DNA from: a bacterium | GTDB lineage: Bacteria; Dependentiae; Babeliae; Babeliales; RVW-14 | Reading direction: 5' to 3' | Assembly: GCA_010027825.1 (NCBI GenBank) | Contig: RGUK01000111.1 | Span: forward strand, 1 to 5,709 | DNA: 5,709 bases | Part shown: positions 1 to 4,814 of the stretch, one piece after another | How the letters are laid out: each line of letters starts with the position of its first letter | Position numbering within the stretch: the first letter of the stretch is position 1 | Position numbers and translations under genes: made by a program | Notes under the pieces: generated by a model | Seen by the model: the letters and a program-made list of their open reading frames with translations, nothing else | The model's database searches: none | What the model was told of the DNA's origin: nothing

Positions 1-308
1 ATTATGATCAGCCAAGCTTCAAATCTATTGTTGGTCTTCCAGTCGCATCTATCCAGATGTCGGGGCCATGGATCAAATCAAAATGGCAAAGCCCAGTTCT
101 CCAAGGATATTTTTTGCAACCTGGTGATCAGGTAGATGTGACGCTGGATTTTGATGGCTTTTATTCGTTCACTTTGCGTTCTCGTGTCGAATCCTGTGAA
201 CTTTCATCTGATGTTCGCGGCGTGATCCAATGTAATATATCTGTCGTCGTTATCGGCAATTGGATTGACGGCAATGGTGACGACAATACCACGGGGATCA
301 CGATATGA
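1..308 (+). CDS. Probable tail tube or minor tail protein, 3' end only
   Basis: The frame (first full codon at 3) is open from the window edge to the TGA at 306-308, giving 101 visible residues. An ATG at 57 exists, but no Shine-Dalgarno sequence precedes it and the sensible frame continues upstream, so the gene most likely starts outside the window. The visible part is beta-rich, with alternating strands and turns: GYFLQPGDQVDVTLDF, then SFTLRSRVESCELSSDV, then VIQCNISVVVIGNW. It ends in a polar Asp/Asn/Gly/Thr tail. A strand pattern of 'excess, then induced phase, then V-x-x-x-V-x-G' is common at the end of tail tube proteins, and the gene sits directly before a chaperone-like gene and a tape measure gene, where the major tail protein normally lies. 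The stop overlaps the next ATG (ATGA, 305-308), suggesting translational coupling. The function rests on position and fold style only; another beta-sandwich virion protein is possible. Confidence 0.6.
   Translation, partial: YDQPSFKSIVGLPVASIQMSGPWIKSKWQSPVLQGYFLQPGDQVDVTLDFDGFYSFTLRSRVESCELSSDVRGVIQCNISVVVIGNWIDGNGDDNTTGITI
293..297 (+). promoter_or_regulatory. Weak Shine-Dalgarno-like site for the 305 start
   Basis: GGGGA lies 7 bases before the ATG at 305, inside the end of the upstream gene. It is not a canonical AGGAGG core, but together with the ATGA stop/start overlap it supports 305 as the start. Confidence 0.4.
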
Positions 309-754
309 CCGTTTCGCAGACGCTCGGAGGAAATGCCAGCCCAATCACATGTGTGATTGCTGGCACGGAATACAAATTTAATCTTCTGACACAAAAAGCC
401 AAATCGGGGATTGAAAGGGCGGTTCAAGATCGTGCCAGGACCGAGCTTTTTAGAGACAAGAACGAATTGGGTGATGAGGAGTTCAAACTTGCCTATGGCG
501 CATATATGGATCGCATTTCATCGGGAGCGTTTGCGTTTGGAGGCGCAATCTGTCGGCAATTTTTAAGCAGTACCAGCGGGCTGGAAACGCTGGTGAAATT
601 GCTTGCTGGCGTATCGGATTCGACTGCGGCAAAACTGGTTTCAGATCATCCCGACGAGATTGCGACGGTGATTGGCACCGTGTTTACCGAGTCTTTCCCA
701 TCGACCCGGAAGGCGCCGGAGGGCCAGCCGGGCAAGACCGAAACCTCCGAGTGA
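305..754 (+). CDS. Putative tail assembly chaperone
   Basis: 149 aa, starting at the ATG of an ATGA overlap with the upstream gene. The order of predicted parts is: a short N-terminal beta stretch (about residues 13-28, TCVIAGTEYKFNLLT), a charged helical part (about 31-50), a helical segment with FKLAYGAYMDRISSGAFAF (about 60-79), a further helical part to about 130, and a Pro/Gly/Lys/Glu tail (132-149). In tailed phages the gene between the tail tube and the tape measure encodes a chaperone that coats the nascent tape measure protein and recruits tube subunits; it is not found in the virion. Length, helical content and position all fit. A second open frame overlaps its end and lacks its own start, as expected for a frameshifted extension. 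No catalytic motif is present. Sequence-level family membership could not be tested, so the call is mainly contextual. Confidence 0.62.
   Translation: MTVSQTLGGNASPITCVIAGTEYKFNLLTQKAKSGIERAVQDRARTELFRDKNELGDEEFKLAYGAYMDRISSGAFAFGGAICRQFLSSTSGLETLVKLLAGVSDSTAAKLVSDHPDEIATVIGTVFTESFPSTRKAPEGQPGKTETSE
572..594 (+). repeat. Inverted repeat, 7-bp perfect arms, in the chaperone gene
   Basis: ACCAGCG at 572-578 is the exact reverse complement of CGCTGGT at 588-594, with a 9-base loop. A competing shorter pairing, CCAGC (573-577) with GCTGG (580-584), shares the left arm. The structure is plainly there, but a 7-bp pair is expected by chance a few times in a window this long, so function is not implied. 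Confidence 0.35.
672..754 (+). other. Candidate programmed frameshift window (+1 or -2)
   Basis: Two frames are open together here: the 305 frame up to its TGA at 752-754, and the frame ending at 1037, which opens right after a TGA at 669-671. Joining the first to the second needs a +1 (equivalently -2) change. In the second frame the overlap reads as an Arg/Pro-rich string with no protein character, while the first frame still reads sensibly, so any switch should be late, near 740-754. The sequence before the stop is ACC TCC GAG TGA. I see no textbook slippery heptamer, and nothing like the G-run used by Mu. The alternatives are a separately started second gene or a sequence error. Confidence 0.4.
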
Positions 755-1037
755 TGAATGCGCTAGCGATAGTCGCAAGCCTTACAGATACGCGCCGTAT
801 TTGCTTAGAATTCATGAGATTGCAGACCTGACCGATTACCAGATTTGGAGGATCTACGGCAAGGATCGCGACGATAAAGGACATCCTAGGCAAATGCCTG
901 GGAGCGTTGCGAATAGTCGACGCGAGGCGGAAATGGTCGACGCGAAAACAAAATTCCTAGCGATGGGCACAGCTATGGGCATATCGCTAACAGAATTGCA
1001 AACCAAATGGGCGGCACGAAATGGCGGGCGCAGTTGA
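672..1037 (+). CDS. Frameshifted C-terminal extension of the tail chaperone, or small separate gene
   Basis: The frame opens at a TTG at 672, but the first 27 or so codons (Arg/Pro-rich) look like out-of-frame shadow of the gene at 305. From about 753 the peptide becomes protein-like: RKPYRYAPYLLRIHEI, then DLTDYQIWRIYGKDRDDKG, then a charged helix and a C-terminus ending NGGRS. In-frame starts are poor: TTG at 672, TTG at 801 without a Shine-Dalgarno sequence, and ATG at 894 with AAAGGA 12 bases upstream, which would leave only 47 residues and cut off the most structured part. An aromatic 'YQIWRIYG' helix just before the tape measure fits the T-like extension of chaperone pairs, which binds the tape measure. 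A shift at the stop of the upstream gene would yield a fusion of roughly 243 aa. The last 17 bases overlap the start of the tape measure gene. The coding nature of 753-1037 is well supported; the true start is not. Confidence 0.55.
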   Translation: MAPCLPSLSHRPGRRRRASRARPKPPSDECASDSRKPYRYAPYLLRIHEIADLTDYQIWRIYGKDRDDKGHPRQMPGSVANSRREAEMVDAKTKFLAMGTAMGISLTELQTKWAARNGGRS

Positions 1038-2805
1038 TCTAACGGCGAGCATGGGCGGCGGTGGCGGATCGCTTGATCCGTTGATCGCCGCTCTCGATCG
1101 TTATTCGTCGATGCTCGAGCGTATTGCGCATGTCATGACTAATTCGGCACCGGAAAAATCCGCGCCGTCTCCGGTGAAAATTGAAGCACCGGAAATCAAG
1201 ATTCCAAAAATTGAAGCACCGGAAATTAAAATTCCGAAAATTGAAGCACCAGAAGTTAAATTAAATAATCAGGAATCACAAAAAACAGAAAATCCATTGA
1301 TACCGTCGATGCCAATTGCGGAAAGAAAGGAGCAATCCGCTGTCGCAATTCCTTCGCAATCAGATTTGGTTCGCGTCGTTTCCGAATGGGGAGACGCAAC
1401 GGTAAAAGCGTTGATAAATCTGACAAATCAATTCAATCTTAGTTTTGGAAATCTGACTGACAAAATGAAGGAAAGCACAAAGCCGGCTGAACAAAAAATT
1501 GAAAATAAGCCAAATAATCAAAGCAGTCAAAACACGCAGCAACAACAAAAACAACCCAAGGGATTTGGCGACTTTACAAGTAGTCTTTTGGCGGCCGTTA
1601 AGGGCGTTAATGTCTGGGCCTATGCTCTAGAAAAATCAATGGCGCAGATTGGCCGATTGGTTGACATTGCCTTGAAACCCATCGGTGATTTCATCGAAAT
1701 GCTTGGCGAAGCCTTGACGCCAATTGCCGATATTGTCGCAAGCCTGATTAAAATGTCTGGAGCGACTGCTATCGTCACTCCAATCATTAAAGTTTTAGGA
1801 AAATTGCTGCAATTGCTAGCGATTCCATTTAAATTACTTGCCTCTTTAGTCAAAGCTTTTGGTGATGTGCTTGAAAGCGCAATTCAACCATTTGAGATAT
1901 TTACAGATGGTTTAATTCTGATGGGAGACATGCTTGAGTCGTCAATTTCGGCCCTTGGCTTGTTTGGCAAATCCACAAAAACGGCTCAAAACGCAATTAC
2001 CGATGGATTTGAGGCGGTAAAGAAAAATATCAAGAATGTTCTGACCGATCCGTTCAATGCCGTTCCCTCCCTGATTGGTCAAATTCGTGGCGCGGTTGAA
2101 ACGCTGAATCCTGCGGCGATGATCGAATTTGACATGACCATGCGCGACCTTACCGCTGTTTTTGGTACTGCTTTTGTCCCAATTGTCCAGGCGGCAACCC
2201 GCGTTCTTCGTGAGCTTGCGGAAAAACTTTATCCGATTTTTCAACGATTGTCGCCGCTATTTGAAAAAATGACGGCGGCAATAGGCGACACTCTTATTCA
2301 AAACATTGAACGATTGGCAAATGCTTTTGAACGACTTCAACCGGCAATTCAAGCATATATAGAATCGCAAATTTATGCTGCTGAAAGACAATCTCTCTTG
2401 GCCGAGCAATATTACAAGGCGGAAAATAGTCTGTCAGTGGCTGGGTCATGGTTTTTAAACTGGTTTAGGACAAATAAGGACTTGGAAAAAAGCATGAATC
2501 AAAACAACAGAAGAGCAGCGGAAAGACCCGCAGAAAGAAGAACAGTGGGGCTTGCTGCGGCAACTAGCCCAGGATTCAAGTCAATTGCTGATTTATCTAG
2601 GGATACATTAATGACGGCGTTTGCGGCAACATCCGTGGCGCAAACTAGGGAACATCAGGACGCAAGGGCTAGGGAGCATGTCGCGCAATTGCCTGATGTG
2701 ATTCGTGATGCGGCCAGAGATGCGTTTGTTGCGGCAATGCGAGAAATGGATCAGGCGAGACCTGTTGAGCCGCGTGATGCTGTTTTTGCGCGTGAGGTGG
2801 TCTGA
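1021..2805 (+). CDS. Probable tail tape measure protein
   Basis: 594 aa. The ATG at 1021 overlaps the previous frame by 17 bases. No Shine-Dalgarno sequence is evident, so translation is probably coupled. Order of parts: Gly-rich N-terminus (residues 12-16), helix LIAALDRYSSMLERIAHVM (21-39), three decapeptide repeats (53-82), a helical stretch (115-150), a Gln/Asn/Lys-rich linker (159-180), a long hydrophobic helical core (about 186-312, including IVTPIIKVLGKLLQLLAIPF), then amphipathic helices (355-465) and an Arg/Glu-rich C-terminal region (486-594). Hydrophobic helices plus a segment of the type 'NPAAMIEFDMTMRDLTAVFG...VPIVQAATRVLRELAEKL' are typical of tape measure proteins, which set tail length and leave the tail during DNA ejection. 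By the usual rule of about 1.5 angstrom per residue this length would suggest a tail near 90 nm. It is short for the class. GC falls from about 53% near the start to about 35% in the linker. It could instead be a helical virion protein of another kind. Confidence 0.7.
   Translation: MAGAVDLTASMGGGGGSLDPLIAALDRYSSMLERIAHVMTNSAPEKSAPSPVKIEAPEIKIPKIEAPEIKIPKIEAPEVKLNNQESQKTENPLIPSMPIAERKEQSAVAIPSQSDLVRVVSEWGDATVKALINLTNQFNLSFGNLTDKMKESTKPAEQKIENKPNNQSSQNTQQQQKQPKGFGDFTSSLLAAVKGVNVWAYALEKSMAQIGRLVDIALKPIGDFIEMLGEALTPIADIVASLIKMSGATAIVTPIIKVLGKLLQLLAIPFKLLASLVKAFGDVLESAIQPFEIFTDGLILMGDMLESSISALGLFGKSTKTAQNAITDGFEAVKKNIKNVLTDPFNAVPSLIGQIRGAVETLNPAAMIEFDMTMRDLTAVFGTAFVPIVQAATRVLRELAEKLYPIFQRLSPLFEKMTAAIGDTLIQNIERLANAFERLQPAIQAYIESQIYAAERQSLLAEQYYKAENSLSVAGSWFLNWFRTNKDLEKSMNQNNRRAAERPAERRTVGLAAATSPGFKSIADLSRDTLMTAFAATSVAQTREHQDARAREHVAQLPDVIRDAARDAFVAAMREMDQARPVEPRDAVFAREVV
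1177..1266 (+). repeat. Three in-frame 30-bp tandem repeats (decapeptide)
   Basis: TTGAAGCACC recurs at 1181, 1211 and 1241, an exact 30-base period. The encoded units are KIEAPEIKIP, KIEAPEIKIP and KIEAPEVKLN (residues 53-82 of the tape measure-like protein). The first two units are identical in protein but differ at a few bases (ATC/ATT, AAG/AAA, CCA/CCG), so the duplication is not brand new. The alternating charged/hydrophobic residues with Pro every five positions suggest an extended, non-globular rod. Confidence 0.9.
2794..2800 (+). promoter_or_regulatory. Shine-Dalgarno site for the 2805 start
   Basis: GAGGTGG lies within the last codons of the tape measure gene. The GAGG core ends 7 bases before the ATG at 2805, and the TGATG stop/start overlap follows. 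This is the best Shine-Dalgarno sequence in the window and it fixes the start of the downstream gene. Confidence 0.65.
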
Positions 2806-3860
2806 TGGGACTGGCAAATATCAATCGTTGTCCGGAAAAGATCGGAGCACGATCAACATCAACCGCCGGATTTTCTCTCATGGAAGGCGGCCGCGCTTCC
2901 ATGCGATTTATTGCCGATGAAATTATCATGGAATATGCGGCAAATGATTTGCTTGGAAGTGCCGTTCCGTTAAAAGCAGGAATCAAAAGAGTTTTGCCAG
3001 CCGCACATCCTCAATATCCCTGGCTTTTTTGTGATCGGATTAGCTCAATTGAGGGTTTAAAATTTCAAGCCAAGGTCGAATCGTCTGACTTTCTGGATGT
3101 ACAGCTTGAAGCGGACGCAATCGCAAATTATGCTCGCTATCAAAAATATGAAATATTGGCCGAATTCACATCTCGCCCCTATGCTGTTTTGGCTGATAAT
3201 GGAATTAATCAAAATGTAAGATTTCTTTATGTTGATGATGATAACAATGCTGTTGCAAAAAATTATTCGGAAGAATACAAAAGGTTTTGCGAAGTTATCT
3301 ACAAACCAAATGCGGAATATTTAACGGCTGTTGCTGGGCAATTTTTGTGGAAAATGAATGCTAATCCGGCTGGATTAGTTTTGCAAAATCAGCCGGTTGC
3401 CAGTGGTCAAATCAGGCAGATTGTAAAATCCGCAATAATAGAATACAAGTGGTTTTGCGTTCCTTATTCGTTTATCCAATCAACAAATTCATTTATCTCT
3501 GCCGGGCTTGGAAGAGTGAATCAAATTGAATTTGATAAGTATCCTGCGGGGTCTCTTTTGTTTAGTGCAGTCAATGTTGACAAGGTATATACTCCATCGT
3601 TCCCGGAGTTTGTTAATTTCGCCGGAAGGGCAATAGTAAGCCAACAAAAATTATGTGATCTTACTTTGACTTTTATTTATCGAAACCAAGCTCCAAATCA
3701 AAGTTATATTCCAGTTAATTTGTCTCACATTGCCTACGGTCATAATCTTGTTTTGAACGGTCAAGATTATCGATGGTATTATGTCGAAAATAGTAACAGC
3801 GGACTACCATTATATCCCTCTTATCCTTTTGAACTTTTGTTCAGCAATCCGGACCAATAA
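2805..3860 (+). CDS. Uncharacterised protein downstream of the tape measure, possible distal-tail/baseplate protein
   Basis: 351 aa, ATG at 2805 in a TGATG overlap, with a good Shine-Dalgarno sequence. I do not recognise a named domain. It has no signal peptide and no clear membrane segment, so a cytoplasmic or virion protein is likely. The N-terminus (1-35) is basic and polar; residues 36-130 mix helix and strand with many aromatics; 138-175 holds FLYVDDDNN and a Tyr/Glu/Lys helix. The C-terminal part from about 245 (AGSLLFSAV, CDLTLTFIYRNQAPN, DYRWYYVENS, PLYPSYPFELLF) is beta-rich. That ending, a 'C/W-D-L/V-T-L-T-F' strand and then a 'P-L-Y-x-x-x-x-F-x-x-L-F' closure, resembles what I remember of uncharacterised proteins at this place in Planctomycetota phage-like clusters, but I cannot verify it. 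The gene after the tape measure in siphophages usually encodes the distal tail protein that joins tube to tip. Base composition is AT-rich (sampled lines 38-40% GC), unlike the next gene. Confidence 0.6.
   Translation: MGLANINRCPEKIGARSTSTAGFSLMEGGRASMRFIADEIIMEYAANDLLGSAVPLKAGIKRVLPAAHPQYPWLFCDRISSIEGLKFQAKVESSDFLDVQLEADAIANYARYQKYEILAEFTSRPYAVLADNGINQNVRFLYVDDDNNAVAKNYSEEYKRFCEVIYKPNAEYLTAVAGQFLWKMNANPAGLVLQNQPVASGQIRQIVKSAIIEYKWFCVPYSFIQSTNSFISAGLGRVNQIEFDKYPAGSLLFSAVNVDKVYTPSFPEFVNFAGRAIVSQQKLCDLTLTFIYRNQAPNQSYIPVNLSHIAYGHNLVLNGQDYRWYYVENSNSGLPLYPSYPFELLFSNPDQ
2879..2903 (+). repeat. Inverted repeat, 8-bp perfect arms, palindromic loop
   Basis: CATGGAAG at 2879-2886 is the exact reverse complement of CTTCCATG at 2896-2903. 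The 9-base spacer begins with GCGGCCGC (2887-2894), itself a perfect palindrome. It lies about 75 bases into the 2805 gene, around codons 26-33. As RNA it would form a stem with a self-complementary loop. No known element matches it. Confidence 0.4.
3361..3396 (+). repeat. Two mutually exclusive inverted repeats sharing one arm
   Basis: CTAATCC (3361-3367) pairs perfectly with GGATTAG (3372-3378) across the loop GGCT and is followed by TTTT. Alternatively CCGGCTG (3366-3372) pairs perfectly with CAGCCGG (3390-3396), enclosing the palindrome TTTTGCAAAA (3379-3388). Bases 3366-3367 and 3372 are needed by both, so only one can form at a time. The whole element lies inside a coding frame. The short stem and only four T residues make it a poor terminator. 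Confidence 0.38.
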
Positions 3861-3862
3861 TC

Positions 3863-4300
3863 ATGCGTCTTGTTTCCGGCGATCCAAGGATGTTGGTTGA
3901 TCAGATACCTGGCGGCGGGTATTCGATTCGATTGATTCAGGATGAGCGGATTACGGCAAAAATCACGGGCAAATTCACGCTAGGATCGGCGACATTTTAT
4001 CAGTGGTCCGAAGTTCGCCCGAAGCTCGACGGAAGCGGATATGAGACCTTAACGGGCGGAAGAACAGGCGACAATACCGCGGCATATGCGGCGGAACTGA
4101 ACGGCTCATCATCCGTTCCGAACGATACGATCGTTGTATTGCGCCCGCGTGTGATCGCCGATACATCATCCCTATCTGGATCGGGTCAGGTCGTGGCGTT
4201 GCTGGAATTTGAATATATCAGCGGAGGAAATGGAGGATGCGACGGACCTGTAACAGCAGTGCAATGTATCGGAAATGTTCTCTATGTGACCTATAAATAA
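3863..4300 (+). CDS. Small beta-rich structural-type protein, uncharacterised
   Basis: 145 aa, ATG at 3863, two bases after the previous stop, with no clear Shine-Dalgarno sequence. Residues 1-30 hold a Gly turn (IPGGGYSIRLI). Residues 30-95 read ITAKITGKF, YQWSEVRP, GGRTGDN, AYAAELNGSSSVPND and VVLRPRV, which suggests a compact beta-barrel of OB-like style. The end carries a low-complexity Gly/Ser turn and the hairpin CDGPVTAVQCIGNVLYVTYK, with Cys126 and Cys135. The 'ARIT...YSW.EV...GR.G...AYE.NG...VP....V.LRP' pattern is one I recall from unnamed proteins in Planctomycetota phage-like regions; this is memory, not a search. In context it is probably a minor tail, hub or tip component. Sampled lines are 52-57% GC, clearly higher than the gene before it, and GATC is frequent here, which hints at module exchange or different selection. 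No enzyme motif is visible. Confidence 0.58.
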   Translation: MRLVSGDPRMLVDQIPGGGYSIRLIQDERITAKITGKFTLGSATFYQWSEVRPKLDGSGYETLTGGRTGDNTAAYAAELNGSSSVPNDTIVVLRPRVIADTSSLSGSGQVVALLEFEYISGGNGGCDGPVTAVQCIGNVLYVTYK

Positions 4301-4301
4301 T

Positions 4302-4814
4302 ATGATTAGAACATTTAACTGCACCGGAAACGGAACAACCATAACACCTCTGCCTCGACCGTATTGGTGCTGTGGTTGGGGAATTCCTCCGGCGTCTTTC
4401 TCCGGAAAATACAGTTGCACGACCGTAGGTGGCCCACCGATCTATTCCTATTGCGATGCGACAAATCAACCGTTTACGCTTACCCTTGTAAGCGTCTGTA
4501 AAGAATACGGCCCGGGAACATACGGGTATATATACACAACAACCGGAACGCTTCCGCCAACGAATTATCCTAGGTCTCTAACCGTTTATTTAAATCTTTG
4601 CACCATGCCGGATGGATCAGATGGGGCAACTGGCGCTGTAGTCGTTCAGGAGCCCGATGATCCAACAAGTATTGTTTCGCAGACAACGACATGCTCCTAT
4701 GATGTTGATACCGGTGCCTACAGTTTTTATTTCAACCGCGTTTGTGTTGTTGAGGTTAGCCCCGGTTATACCGTGACAGTCAATTTAACAATTGATACGG
4801 TGACCATGCCATGA
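4302..4814 (+). CDS. Cysteine-rich small beta protein, uncharacterised
   Basis: 170 aa, ATG at 4302, one base after the previous stop. The upstream AAATAAT is A/T-rich with no Shine-Dalgarno sequence, so reinitiation after the preceding stop is likely. Nine cysteines lie at residues 7, 23, 24, 39, 51, 66, 100, 131 and 148; an odd number leaves at least one unpaired or acting in metal binding. The start YWCCGWGIPPASFSGKYSC introduces alternating Thr/Tyr/Val strands (58-66, 73-82, 92-100, 124-131, 139-151, 155-168). There is no signal peptide and no membrane segment. I do not recognise a named family. A CC-G-x-x-x-P-A opening followed by Cys-marked strands resembles what I remember of small proteins in Planctomycetota phage-like clusters. 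Placement between a beta-barrel gene and a large tip-like gene suggests a virion surface or adhesion role, as inference only. Disulphides would be unusual for a protein assembled in a reducing cytoplasm. Confidence 0.57.
   Translation: MIRTFNCTGNGTTITPLPRPYWCCGWGIPPASFSGKYSCTTVGGPPIYSYCDATNQPFTLTLVSVCKEYGPGTYGYIYTTTGTLPPTNYPRSLTVYLNLCTMPDGSDGATGAVVVQEPDDPTSIVSQTTTCSYDVDTGAYSFYFNRVCVVEVSPGYTVTVNLTIDTVTMP
4476..4495 (+). repeat. Inverted repeat, 8-bp perfect arms, 4-base loop
   Basis: ACGCTTAC (4476-4483) pairs perfectly with GTAAGCGT (4488-4495) across CCTT. It lies inside the cysteine-rich gene. No T-run follows, so it is not an intrinsic terminator. Downstream GTAAA (4498-4502) could compete for TTTAC (4473-4477). 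Confidence 0.4.
4799..4803 (+). promoter_or_regulatory. Shine-Dalgarno-like site for the 4811 start
   Basis: GGTGA lies 7 bases upstream of the ATG at 4811, inside the end of the previous gene. It supports 4811, rather than a later ATG, as the start of the last gene. Confidence 0.5.

Noticed and set aside
161..427. Minus-strand open frame of 88 codons across the first two genes
   Set aside because: It lies opposite two sensible, coupled + strand frames, has no Shine-Dalgarno sequence or partner gene, and its peptide has no recognisable character.
672..674. TTG as the true start of the frame ending at 1037
   Set aside because: No Shine-Dalgarno sequence precedes it, and the first 27 or so residues would be an Arg/Pro-rich string that looks like the out-of-frame shadow of the chaperone gene.
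1177..1266. CRISPR-like 30-base periodic repeats
   Set aside because: The units are directly adjacent without spacers, in frame, and encode a regular decapeptide, so they are coding tandem repeats.
1360..2244. Three minus-strand open frames opposite the tape measure gene
   Set aside because: They mirror the codon pattern of the long + strand gene, including reverse reads of its A-rich linker and hydrophobic core, so they are shadows.
2608..2986. Overlapping minus-strand frames and a + frame at 2705-2920 around the tape measure/2805 junction
   Set aside because: All overlap the well-supported genes with a TGATG junction and a good Shine-Dalgarno sequence; their peptides look random.
3361..3382. 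Intrinsic terminator in the 2805-3860 gene
   Set aside because: The stem is only 7 bp with modest GC, the T-run is four bases, and the reading frame continues for another 160 codons.
3975..4469. Minus-strand frames opposite the 145-aa and cysteine-rich genes
   Set aside because: They are Arg/Ser-rich peptides of the kind produced by reading GC-richer genes backwards; no start signals.
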